From: Planctomycetes bacterium UBA2386
GTDB lineage: Bacteria > Planctomycetota > UBA1135 > UBA2386
Length of the DNA: 5,330 bases
Direction: 5' to 3'
Assembly (NCBI GenBank): GCA_002343845.1
Contig: DDSQ01000139.1
Location: forward strand, 4,443 to 9,772
The position numbers and the translations under genes were made by a program. The notes under the pieces are model-generated. The model did no database searches. It worked only from the letters and a program-made list of their open reading frames with translations, and was not told the origin of the DNA. Positions 1-5,330 of the stretch are shown piece after piece; within the stretch, counting starts at the first letter, position 1, and the number at the start of each line of letters is the position of its first letter.

Positions 1-372
1 CCCGCCGCGGGCGAGTTCGCGCTGCAGTTCGTCGGCGAGCCGGACGCGATCGAGGCTGTGCAGCAACGTGAGTCCGGGCACGGCGACGAGATCACGCACC
101 TTGTTGGTCTGCAGCGAACCGATCAGGTGCCAGCGCAGATCGGCGAGATCGACCAGATCGACGGCCTTGGCGGCGAGTTCCTGCACGCGGTTCTCGCCGA
201 ACGCACGCTGCCCGGCGGCCCAGGCCAGCCGCACCGCAGTCGCAGGCCAGGTCTTGCTGACGGCGAGCAGTTCGACCGAGCCCTCGTCGCGTCCGCACTG
301 CCGACACGCAGCGACGATCCGGGCGTACACGCGCGCGAGGTTCTGCGCGACGACTTCGCCCGCGGCAGTCAC
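1..372 (-). CDS. yggS: YggS/PLPBP family pyridoxal-phosphate homeostasis protein (partial, C-terminus outside window)
   Basis: This family binds pyridoxal 5'-phosphate in the cytosol and keeps the PLP pool balanced; no enzymatic reaction is established for it. The 124 visible residues match the N-terminal part of the alanine-racemase-like TIM barrel. NLARV lies near residue 11. LLAVSKT spans residues 35-41, and K40 aligns with the PLP-binding lysine (K36 in E. coli YggS). Then come GQRAFGENRVQEL and, further on, LRWHLIGSLQTNKV, all signature segments. Family members are about 220-240 residues, so roughly half is missing. The start is GTG at 372-370: an in-frame TGA lies two codons upstream, so no earlier start is possible, and alignment with E. 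coli YggS fits. The GTG overlaps the TGA of the preceding gene as GTGA, and GAGGAG overlaps the start codon, so translation probably depends on coupling. The family assignment is confident; the gene symbol follows E. coli usage. Confidence 0.93.
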   Translation of the reverse strand, partial: MTAAGEVVAQNLARVYARIVAACRQCGRDEGSVELLAVSKTWPATAVRLAWAAGQRAFGENRVQELAAKAVDLVDLADLRWHLIGSLQTNKVRDLVAVPGLTLLHSLDRVRLADELQRELARGG

Positions 373-731
373 TCCTCAGAGCCCCAGTGCGCCGTCAACG
401 GACCGGGAAACAGCACGCGGCCGCGCCGCACCAGCACTTCGCGCTCGGCGAAGTCGAAACCGGACAGCAGGGCATCCCAGGCTTCGTAGTGGTCGCACTG
501 CGCGACCCACTCGCGCAACGCCGCGCCGACGCGCGGATCACCGGCGTGACGATCACCGAGATGGCGCGCCAGCTTGCGCATGAACGCCGCGACTTCGGCG
601 CGAAACGTCTCCGCGGTGACCTCCTCGGGCCGGAACTGGAAGTCGCGGATCCACTGCTCGCGCACTTCGCTCGCGATCTGCAGCAGCGAGGCGCCGAGCA
701 GGACGTCGGCAGCGGCGGCGGGGACGTCCAT
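369..731 (-). CDS. Uncharacterised 120-residue protein between purH and yggS
   Basis: I do not recognise this protein. It starts at ATG 731-729, six bases after the purH stop, and ends in a TGA that overlaps the GTG of yggS. This tight packing, together with continuous coding on the operon strand, is the main argument that it is real. The sequence looks soluble and mostly helical: an N-terminal Ala/Leu-rich stretch (residues 3-20), a charged region with aromatic residues (REQWIRDFQF near 24-33), an amphipathic segment containing FMRKLARHLGDRH (about 50-62), and a C-terminal segment with REWVAQCDHYEAW (about 73-85) and RRGRVLFPG. I see no signal peptide, membrane span, or cysteine/histidine metal site. 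The ribosome-binding signal is weak (GAG in the purH stop region), suggesting coupling to purH. No function is proposed. Confidence 0.72.
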   Translation of the reverse strand: MDVPAAAADVLLGASLLQIASEVREQWIRDFQFRPEEVTAETFRAEVAAFMRKLARHLGDRHAGDPRVGAALREWVAQCDHYEAWDALLSGFDFAEREVLVRRGRVLFPGPLTAHWGSEE

Positions 732-737
732 CGGCTC

Positions 738-2318
738 TCAGTGCCGGAAGTGGCGCTGTCCGGTGAAGACCATCGCCATGCCGTGTTCGTTCGCCGCGGC
801 GACGACCTCTTCGTCGCGCTTGCTGCCGCCAGGCTGGATCACCGCTGTCGCCCCCGCCTTCGCGCAGACCAGCAGCCCATCGGCGAACGGGAAGAACGCG
901 TCGCTGGCGACGACGCAGCCACGCGCGCGATCACCTGCCTTCTCGGCGGCGATCTTCGCGGAATCGACGCGGCTCATCTGGCCTGCGCCGACGCCGACCG
1001 TGTGGTGCGCGCCGTCTTCGGCGGTCCGGGCCAGCACGATCGCGTTCGACTTCACGTGCTTGCACACGCGCCACGCGAAGGCGAGCGTCGCGCGCTCCAC
1101 CTCGGTCGGCGCGCGCCGCGTCGGCGCGTCGCGGCCAGGAGCCTCGGCCGGGAAGTCGGCGGTCTGCAGCAGGAAGCCGCCGCACACCGGACGCGCGACG
1201 TAGCGATGCCGCAGCGACAGGTCCGGCAAGCCACCGAGTTGCAGCACGCGCACGTTCGCGCCCCACTTCGCCTGTTGCAGCGTCGTCATCGCCGCCGGCT
1301 CGACCTGCGGCGCCACGATCACCTCGAGGAACGTGCCGCTGGCGACGACGGCGAGCGCTGTCGCCGCGTCGAAGGTCCGGTTCGTCGCCAGGATGCCGCC
1401 GAACGCCGACACCGGGTCGCTGGCGCGCGCGAGTTCGAAGGCCCGCGCAAGGCTGGCCGCGACCGCGGTGCCGCACGGGTTGGCGTGCTTCACGATCACG
1501 CAGCACGGCTGGTCGAACTCGAGCACGAGCGCCAACGCCGCATCGGCATCGAGGATGTTGTTGTAGCTGAGTTCCTTGCCGCCGATCTGCCTGGCGGAGG
1601 CGAGGCTCGGCGACGATTCGCCGATCGAATAGAAGGCCGCCTTCTGGTGCGGGTTCTCGCCGTAGCGGAGATCCAGGAGCTTCTCGCCGTGGAACGCGAC
1701 ACGGCCCGCGAAGAACGGCTCGCCGGGGAACGCGCGCCGTTCGCAGTCGAACCACTGCGCAATCGCGGCGTCGTAGGTGGCCGTGTGCACGAACGCCTTC
1801 GCCGCCAGGGAGCGCAGCTGCTCGGGCGGCAGCGTGCCGCGGTGATCGCGCAGGCCGCGCAGCACCGAGCCGTAGTCGGCGGGATCGACCACGACGGCGA
1901 CGGCAGCGTGGTTCTTCGCCGCGCTGCGGATCATCGCCGGACCGCCGATGTCGATCTGCTCGACGATCTCCTGTCGCGTGATGCCGGGCTTCTTCACCGT
2001 CTCGCGGAAGCGGTAGAGGTTGACGCACAGCACGTCGATGGGATCGATGCCGTGCTTCTCCATCGCGACACCGTGCGCCGGCACGTCGCGCCGCGCGAGC
2101 AGGCCGCCGTGGACCTTGGGGTGCAGCGTCTTGATGCGGCCGTCCATCATCTCGGGGAACCCGGTGTAGTCGGCGACCTCCTGCACGGGCACGCCGGCGT
2201 CGATCAGCGTTCGCGCCGTGCCGCCGGTCGACAGCAGCGAGTAGCCGACCTCGACGAGGCCACGCGCGAACTCGACGATTCCGGTCTTGTCGGTCACCGA
2301 CAACAGCGCGCGCTTCAT
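738..2318 (-). CDS. purH: Bifunctional AICAR formyltransferase / IMP cyclohydrolase
   Basis: PurH catalyses the last two steps of de novo purine synthesis in the cytosol: formylation of AICAR with 10-formyl-tetrahydrofolate, then ring closure to IMP. The complete protein is 526 residues, normal for the family. Residues 1-140 form the MGS-like IMP cyclohydrolase domain, with [11 protein letters not shown] (28-38), [19 protein letters not shown] (54-72) and [15 protein letters not shown] (122-136). The formyltransferase part follows, with [13 protein letters not shown] (218-230), NNILDADAA (253-261) and VKHANPCG (276-283). In this motif K277-H278 are the catalytic pair. Also present are SAFGGILA (304-311), [14 protein letters not shown] (416-429), [12 protein letters not shown] (442-453) and the typical C-terminal RHFRH. 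I chose ATG 2318-2316 rather than an in-frame ATG 38 codons upstream because [13 protein letters not shown] is the family N-terminus, and GAGG sits seven bases before it. The start overlaps the prfB stop as ATGA, implying translational coupling. Confidence 0.98.
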   Translation of the reverse strand: MKRALLSVTDKTGIVEFARGLVEVGYSLLSTGGTARTLIDAGVPVQEVADYTGFPEMMDGRIKTLHPKVHGGLLARRDVPAHGVAMEKHGIDPIDVLCVNLYRFRETVKKPGITRQEIVEQIDIGGPAMIRSAAKNHAAVAVVVDPADYGSVLRGLRDHRGTLPPEQLRSLAAKAFVHTATYDAAIAQWFDCERRAFPGEPFFAGRVAFHGEKLLDLRYGENPHQKAAFYSIGESSPSLASARQIGGKELSYNNILDADAALALVLEFDQPCCVIVKHANPCGTAVAASLARAFELARASDPVSAFGGILATNRTFDAATALAVVASGTFLEVIVAPQVEPAAMTTLQQAKWGANVRVLQLGGLPDLSLRHRYVARPVCGGFLLQTADFPAEAPGRDAPTRRAPTEVERATLAFAWRVCKHVKSNAIVLARTAEDGAHHTVGVGAGQMSRVDSAKIAAEKAGDRARGCVVASDAFFPFADGLLVCAKAGATAVIQPGGSKRDEEVVAAANEHGMAMVFTGQRHFRH

Positions 2319-3425
2319 TTCTTGACCTCGTCCTTCTTCTGCTTCAGGTAACCCTCGATGAACGGATCGAGCTTGCCGTCGAGCACGCCGTGCACGTCGG
2401 ACGTCTCGACGTCGGTGCGCAGGTCCTTGCACATCTGGTAGGGCTGCAGCACGTAGCTGCGGATCTGGTTGCCCCAGCTGATCGAGCCGCGGTCACCGTA
2501 GAACTTCGCGAGCTCCGCTTCGCGCTTGCTGAGTTCGAGCTGGTAGAGCTTCGACTTCAGCATGCGCATCGCGGTCTCGCGGTTCTTGCCCTGGCTGCGC
2601 TCCGCCTGGCACGCGACGACGATGCCGGTCGGCATGTGCGTGATGCGGATCGCCGACTCCGTCTTGTTGACGTGCTGACCGCCCGCACCCGATGCGCGGA
2701 AGGTGTCGACCTTGAGGTCCTCCTTCCGGATGTCGATCTCGATCGTGTCGTCGAACTCGGGCACTACTTCGACCGAGGAGAACGACGTCTGCCGACGGCC
2801 CTGGCCGTCGAACGGGGAGATGCGCACGAGCCGATGCACTCCCTGCTCGGCCTTGAGCTTGCCGTAGGCGTACGGGCCGCGGATCACGATCGTCGCGTTC
2901 TTGATGCCGGCCTCCTCGGCCTTCTGGAAGTCGGACTCCTCGACCTGCATCTCGTTCTTCGCTGCCCACTTCACGTACATGCGCAGCAACATCTCGGCCC
3001 AGTCCGAGGCGTCGACGCCGCCAGCACCCGCTTGCAGCGTCACGATCGCGTTCATGGCGTCGTGTTCGCCGCCGAGCATCAACTGGAACTCGAGCTGATC
3101 GAGCCGTTCGGTGATGCGTTTCTCGACGTCGACGAGGTCGGCCTCGACGGCGGCGGGATCGTCGGCGCCGAGTTCGATCAGGACGCGGCCGTCTTCGACG
3201 AGCTTCAGCAGGCTCTCGATCGGCTCGACGACCTGCGTGCAGGTCTTCTTCTTCTGAACGATGACTTGGGCCTTCTCGGGATTCTCCCAGAAGTCCGGCT
3301 GCGTCATCTGGTGGTCGATGTCGGCGAGTTCGCGGTGTCGGCGAAGGTAGTCAAAGACTCACCTTGAGCGACTCGACTCGCTGCTCCGCTTGCTTCAGTG
3401 CCTGCTCGTGATCGTTCAGACCCAT
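2315..3425 (-). CDS. prfB: Peptide chain release factor 2, expressed by programmed +1 frameshift
   Basis: RF2 recognises UGA and UAA in the ribosomal A site and triggers peptidyl-tRNA hydrolysis. The gene is split between two frames. Zero-frame codons 1-24 (3425-3354, MGLNDHEQ to KVSL) end at an in-frame TGA (3353-3351). Skipping base 3353 continues with GAC TAC (DYL) and an open frame to TGA 2317-2315. The joined product is 369 residues; E. coli RF2 has 365. In it the UGA-reading tripeptide SPF is at 203-205 and the catalytic GGQ at 248-250, within [14 protein letters not shown], almost the same positions as in E. coli. Residue 244, equivalent to E. coli Thr246, is Ala. [11 protein letters not shown] and the C-terminal LDPFIE are also family features. 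An alternative ATG nine codons upstream (3452-3450) cannot be excluded; neither start has a strong Shine-Dalgarno sequence. The gene is first in the prfB-purH-ORF-yggS unit. Annotation without the frameshift would start wrongly at 3307 and lose 39 residues. Confidence 0.96.
3350..3365 (-). promoter_or_regulatory. RF2 programmed +1 ribosomal frameshift site
   Basis: On the minus strand the zero frame reads AAG GTG AGT CTT TGA CTA. CTT-TGA-C is the canonical slippery codon, stop and following C of bacterial prfB genes. AAGGTG resembles a Shine-Dalgarno sequence and ends three bases before CTT, the spacing known from E. coli (AGGGGG, three bases, CTT TGA C). When RF2 is scarce the UGA is read slowly, peptidyl-tRNA-Leu slips forward by one base, and full-length RF2 is made; abundant RF2 terminates at codon 25. 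The sequence elements are seen directly; the mechanism is established for the family. Confidence 0.96.
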
Positions 3426-3501
3426 GGTCGGACGGATCTGAGCCGAGACCATGGCCGTTTTCCATCGTCGGAGAACGGGGTGGCAGGCGCGGAGTGAGAA
3501 G

Positions 3502-3568
3502 TGGGACCCGCGACGGGCACTGCAGGCAAAGGATCGAAGTCGGCGAATCTGGCCCGTCGCGGGTTCCG
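3502..3568. repeat. Large inverted repeat / hairpin upstream of prfB
   Basis: A perfect 13-bp inverted repeat has arms ACCCGCGACGGGC (3506-3518) and GCCCGTCGCGGGT (3552-3564). Four more pairs outward (two G-C, two G-T wobble on the + strand) extend it to 17 bp. The 33-base loop can form a second small stem: GATCG 3532-3536 pairs with CG 3544-3545 and ATC 3547-3549 around one bulged A, closing a seven-base loop. It ends 76 bases before the prfB ATG. There is no T-run after it on either strand, so it does not look like a classical intrinsic terminator, and it does not fit a tRNA cloverleaf. It may be a leader RNA structure or one copy of a dispersed palindromic repeat; the sequence alone cannot decide. 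Confidence 0.8.
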
Positions 3569-3580
3569 AGTGCGGTTCCC

Positions 3581-3592
3581 GGCGCATGCGCC
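3581..3592. repeat. 12-bp perfect palindrome GGCGCATGCGCC
   Basis: This perfect self-complementary 12-mer lies 12 bases beyond the 17-bp stem. It is preceded by a short direct repeat of GGTTCC (3562-3567 and 3574-3579). It could be a protein-binding site or the edge of the same repeat element. In GC-rich DNA a palindrome of this size may also arise by chance. Confidence 0.4.
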
Positions 3593-3858
3593 GCTGGCAG
3601 ATTCTCGACCGCAGCCGCTCGTGCCTGAAGCGTCGTTGGCCGCTCGCGCGGCCTCCTTGCGGCGGTGCCGCGCGGGTCGTGACGTTCCTACCGGCCGCTC
3701 ACGCGCAGCAGCGGCCCAGCGGTCGGAGCGAGAATCTCCCGCTGCGGGACGGCGCGCGGCAGCGCACGCGTGGCGTCGAGCTTCTCGGCAATGCCCCCTG
3801 TCCGCTGGCCGGCGATCCCAATGGCGACGAGCGATCCGCGTCGCCCGCCGGGCCACGA
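3593..3858. other. Non-coding spacer with several GC-rich hairpins
   Basis: I see no credible gene here; the open frames crossing it on both strands have arginine/alanine-rich shadow composition and run into the regulator gene antisense or out of frame. Short perfect stems are frequent: GGCCGC/GCGGCC with a TCGC tetraloop (3638-3653), GGCCGCT/AGCGGCC with a ten-base loop (3693-3716), and TCCCG/CGGGA with a triloop (3737-3749). GGCCGCT at 3638-3644 could alternatively pair with AGCGGCC at 3710-3716. I find no motif of RNase P RNA, SRP RNA, tmRNA or a tRNA. It may be the untranslated leader of the prfB operon plus the 3' flank of the regulator gene. Confidence 0.45.
3823..3845 (-). terminator. 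Possible terminator hairpin after the Fis-type regulator
   Basis: GGCGACG (3823-3829) and CGTCGCC (3839-3845) form a perfect 7-bp stem with a nine-base loop, starting 13 bases after the regulator's TGA. No U-run follows in the minus-strand transcript, so intrinsic termination would be weak. This is a tentative call based on position and stem only. Confidence 0.25.
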
Positions 3859-4269
3859 TCAGAGCATCACGCTCGACTGGCCTTGCAGGCGCTTGCGCGC
3901 CACCGCTTCCGACGACTTGTAGCTCTTGAGCTTGTTGTAGAGCGTCTTGGTGTCGATCCCCAGGATGCGTGCCGCGCGGGTCTTGTTGCCGCCGGTGGAC
4001 GCGAGCACGCGCTGGATGTGCCGCTTCTCGACTTCCGCTAGCGGGAGCTGCAACGCCTCCTCGATCGCGTTCTCGGCGACCAGCTGGGTCAGGCTCGACG
4101 AGGGTTCGACGAGCACGAGGTCGAATTCGCCGCCTTCGATGCGGCCGCGCAGTTCGTCGACCGAACTGCACGTTGTCACCATGCACCCCCAATCGGCGGT
4201 GGGCTTGGCGAGCGTCGCACCAGAGGGGTCGCGGGCAGAGTAGACGAGCAGGCGTTTGCCGAGTGTCAT
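3859..4269 (-). CDS. Small Fis-type HTH regulator with degenerate, shortened receiver-like N-terminus
   Basis: This 136-residue protein has two parts. Residues 76-117 are a Fis-family (HTH_8) DNA-binding domain as found at the end of NtrC-type regulators: LPLAEVEKRHIQRVL, then STGGNKTRAARILGID and KTLYNKLKSY. Residues 5-56 resemble the first half of a response-regulator receiver domain: KRLLVYS as strand 1, VTTCSSVDELRGRIEGGEFDLVLVEP as strand 2, helix 2 and strand 3. At the position of the phosphorylated Asp there is Glu (E55 in DLVLVE). The acidic pair after strand 1 is not evident, and the later receiver strands with the conserved Thr and Lys are absent. There is no AAA+ ATPase domain, so it should not activate sigma-54 by itself. 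REC-Fis proteins without AAA+ are known (RegA/ActR type, about 180 residues), but this one is shorter. The start is ATG 4269-4267, without a clear Shine-Dalgarno. DNA binding is confident; target genes and signal are unknown. Confidence 0.85.
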   Translation of the reverse strand: MTLGKRLLVYSARDPSGATLAKPTADWGCMVTTCSSVDELRGRIEGGEFDLVLVEPSSSLTQLVAENAIEEALQLPLAEVEKRHIQRVLASTGGNKTRAARILGIDTKTLYNKLKSYKSSEAVARKRLQGQSSVML

Positions 4270-4485
4270 GTGCGAAGGGGCAGCCGCCTGGCGTCGGTGT
4301 GAGACCGGACGATGGGCGGTGGGGTCAGAGGACGTTGGGGGCGTCGGGGTGCTACGGACAGTCGCCGAAGACGCGAAGTTCCTGCCCAGATTTCCACACC
4401 GAACAGGTTTCGCGTGCCGCGCGTCGACGCAGCGCAGGTGCGTATCCGCGAACGGGCTGCGCGTAACAGCGCGCCCAGTAGTGGG
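4270..4485. other. Spacer between DUF4097-like gene and Fis-type regulator; G-run cluster
   Basis: No gene is supported; the minus-strand frames through this stretch are extensions of shadow frames of the upstream gene. The region should hold the promoter of the regulator, but I find no convincing -35/-10 pair. Between 4314 and 4349 the + strand has four G-runs (3, 4, 5 and 4 G) separated by 4, 12 and 4 bases, which gives a C-rich stretch in the minus-strand transcript. GCGTCGACGC (4421-4430) is a 10-bp palindrome, and GCGCAG/CTGCGC (4432-4437 and 4457-4462) is a 6-bp inverted repeat with a 19-base loop. Confidence 0.4.
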
Positions 4486-4486
4486 C
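4459..4486 (-). terminator. Tandem short GC hairpins at the end of the DUF4097-like gene
   Basis: Two adjacent, slightly overlapping stems sit at and just after the stop codon: GCCCA/TGGGC with a four-base loop (4473-4486) and GCGCG/CGCGC with a six-base loop (4459-4474). They share two bases, so only one can form fully at a time. No U-run follows, so if transcription ends here it is more likely factor-dependent. Confidence 0.22.
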
Positions 4487-5330
4487 TACCTGGCGCGGAA
4501 CGCGAGGTGGCCCTTGCCGGTGCGCAGCACGACCTTCGTCGACGCGTTGCCGCGCCGGCCAACCAGCGACGCTCCGAACTCGCCGACGCGCTCGGCCACG
4601 AGGTCGAAGTCGGCTCCGATGCGGCCCATCTCGGCCCGTGCGTCGAGGTCGAACTCGAGGCCGGCTGGCACCACGCACTGCACCGTCCCCTGCCCGGTCG
4701 ACATCTCCAGCTCGCGGCCAGCCTGCTCGACGAACGCCTGCATGTCGCCAACGTCGGTCAGGAGGCGGAGATCGCCGCGATGGTCGAAGGCGATGACGTT
4801 GCCCCGCCCGGTCTTGGCGTGGACGACCGCATGGCATCGCTCGAACCGCAAATCGCCACGGCCCGTACTCGCGTCGATGCGGCCGGTGCGGTCGGCCATC
4901 GTGACGTGGCCACTACCGGCGATGGCCACCTCGACGGCGATCGACGGCGGCACGCGCAGCGTGAGGTCGTAGGCGAACACCCCGGTGTGGGTCGCCGGCA
5001 GGGCGGCGCCACGCAGGACCAGGGTTCCCGGGCGCGAAGGGTCGGGCGCGGCGGCCAGGCGGATCGGCAACTGTTCGATCGTCGCCAGATCCTCGGCCGA
5101 ATCCGCGGCGCGGCGCACGCCGGCGCTGACCGCGACCACCGGGGCAGGTGCCGCAGCGACCCCGACGGTCCCACTCTGGATCTCGATGCGGACTCGGTCG
5201 ATTTCCTGACCGATCGGCAACTCGTAGTCCTCTTCTGCGACCGACCGATGGCCGAGCGAGCCGGAACGGGTGCTGAGATAGACGCTGACGATGGCAAGGG
5301 CGACGGCGCCGGTCACCAGCCAGCGCCGCG
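4486..5330 (-). CDS. Membrane-anchored DUF4097-like beta-repeat (putative adhesin) protein, 5' end outside window
   Basis: The frame is open to the window edge. The visible part begins RRWLVTGAVALAIVSVYLSTRSGS, two arginines followed by a hydrophobic span, which looks like an N-terminal membrane anchor or uncleaved signal. The true start is therefore probably upstream of 5330; a GTG at 5316-5314 falls inside the hydrophobic span and would remove the positive charges. Numbering from that GTG, residues 40-130 are a beta-rich segment (VRIEIQSGTVGV, YDLTLRVPPSIAVEVAIAGSG). Residues 133-273 repeat a short strand-turn unit with a TGxG-type core: GSGHVTM, STGRGDL, KTGRGNV, DVGDM, STGQGTV, RTGKGHL. 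This is the pattern of DUF4097/DUF2807-type right-handed beta-helix proteins, often exported and of unknown function. It ends with TAG. It lies 216 bases upstream of the regulator gene on the same strand, and co-regulation is only conceivable. Confidence 0.75.
   Translation of the reverse strand, partial: RRWLVTGAVALAIVSVYLSTRSGSLGHRSVAEEDYELPIGQEIDRVRIEIQSGTVGVAAAPAPVVAVSAGVRRAADSAEDLATIEQLPIRLAAAPDPSRPGTLVLRGAALPATHTGVFAYDLTLRVPPSIAVEVAIAGSGHVTMADRTGRIDASTGRGDLRFERCHAVVHAKTGRGNVIAFDHRGDLRLLTDVGDMQAFVEQAGRELEMSTGQGTVQCVVPAGLEFDLDARAEMGRIGADFDLVAERVGEFGASLVGRRGNASTKVVLRTGKGHLAFRAR

Noticed and set aside
387..2351. Long + strand open frame (654 codons) antisense to purH
   Set aside because: It is the mirror frame of a confident purH gene in GC-rich DNA, is rich in Arg/Ala/His/Asp, and has no recognisable motif.
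738..2432. purH with a start at 2432, 38 codons upstream
   Set aside because: The extra N-terminus is Arg-rich, overlaps prfB by more than 100 bases and is absent from the family; [13 protein letters not shown] at 2318 is the normal beginning.
2390..3367. Long + strand open frame (325 codons) antisense to prfB
   Set aside because: Antisense shadow of a well-supported RF2 gene; Leu/Asp/Val-rich composition without family motifs.
3501..3592. Possible tRNA gene in the prfB leader, suggested by GGGTTCC followed by a GC-rich tail
   Set aside because: No T-arm stem closes around that sequence, there is no anticodon arm, and the dominant structure is one long hairpin rather than a cloverleaf.
3652..3658. 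AAGGAGG on the minus strand as a ribosome-binding site for a small ORF
   Set aside because: No start codon lies at a suitable distance downstream, and the sequence sits next to a GC hairpin.
3451..4041. 196-codon + strand frame through the intergenic region
   Set aside because: Its second half is antisense to the regulator gene, and the composition is that of GC-rich non-coding DNA; I see no domain.
3416..4192. 258-codon minus-strand frame across the regulator gene and the prfB leader
   Set aside because: It overlaps the Fis-type gene out of frame, has very arginine- and alanine-rich composition, and crosses the hairpin element, which looks non-coding.
4372..4387. Sigma-54-like promoter (GG and GC ten bases apart) upstream of the Fis-type gene
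   Set aside because: About 8 of 11 core positions match, but key positions of the -24 and -12 boxes differ, and matches of this quality are expected by chance in GC-rich DNA.

Overview
This is a GC-rich bacterial chromosomal segment (roughly two thirds G+C by eye) in which every gene I can support lies on the minus strand, so the biological order runs from the right end to the left. The content is mostly housekeeping: release factor 2, the last enzyme of purine synthesis, and a pyridoxal-phosphate homeostasis protein. They surround less familiar genes. The RF2 frameshift signal, the Fis-type helix-turn-helix and the pervasive long antisense ORFs fit a high-GC bacterium. I cannot name the phylum; Planctomycetota, Acidobacteriota or a related group are possible but unproven.

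Layout in direction of transcription. (1) 5330-4486: a membrane-anchored DUF4097-like beta-repeat protein, whose 5' end lies outside the window. (2) 4485-4270: a 216-base spacer with small GC hairpins next to the stop codon and a G-run cluster. (3) 4269-3859: a 136-residue regulator with a shortened, degenerate receiver-like N-terminus and a Fis-family DNA-binding C-terminus. (4) 3858-3426: about 430 bases without a credible gene but rich in inverted repeats, including a perfect 13-bp inverted repeat that extends to a 17-bp stem upstream of prfB. (5) 3425-2315: prfB, which is read only through a +1 programmed frameshift at a CTT-TGA-C site. (6) 2318-738: purH, complete. (7) 731-369: a 120-residue protein that I do not recognise. 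(8) 372-1: the N-terminal third to half of a YggS/PLPBP-family protein, cut by the window edge.

The genes prfB, purH, the 120-residue ORF and yggS form a tight unit: ATGA overlap, 6-base gap, GTGA overlap. They are very likely one operon with translational coupling. Because prfB has the classical autoregulatory frameshift, RF2 level could influence expression of purH and the genes after it; this is inference. The most unusual items are the pseudo-receiver/Fis mini-regulator, which has Glu where the phospho-accepting Asp would be, and the large hairpin element in the intergenic leader of prfB. I found no CRISPR array, no transposase and no tRNA or rRNA gene.
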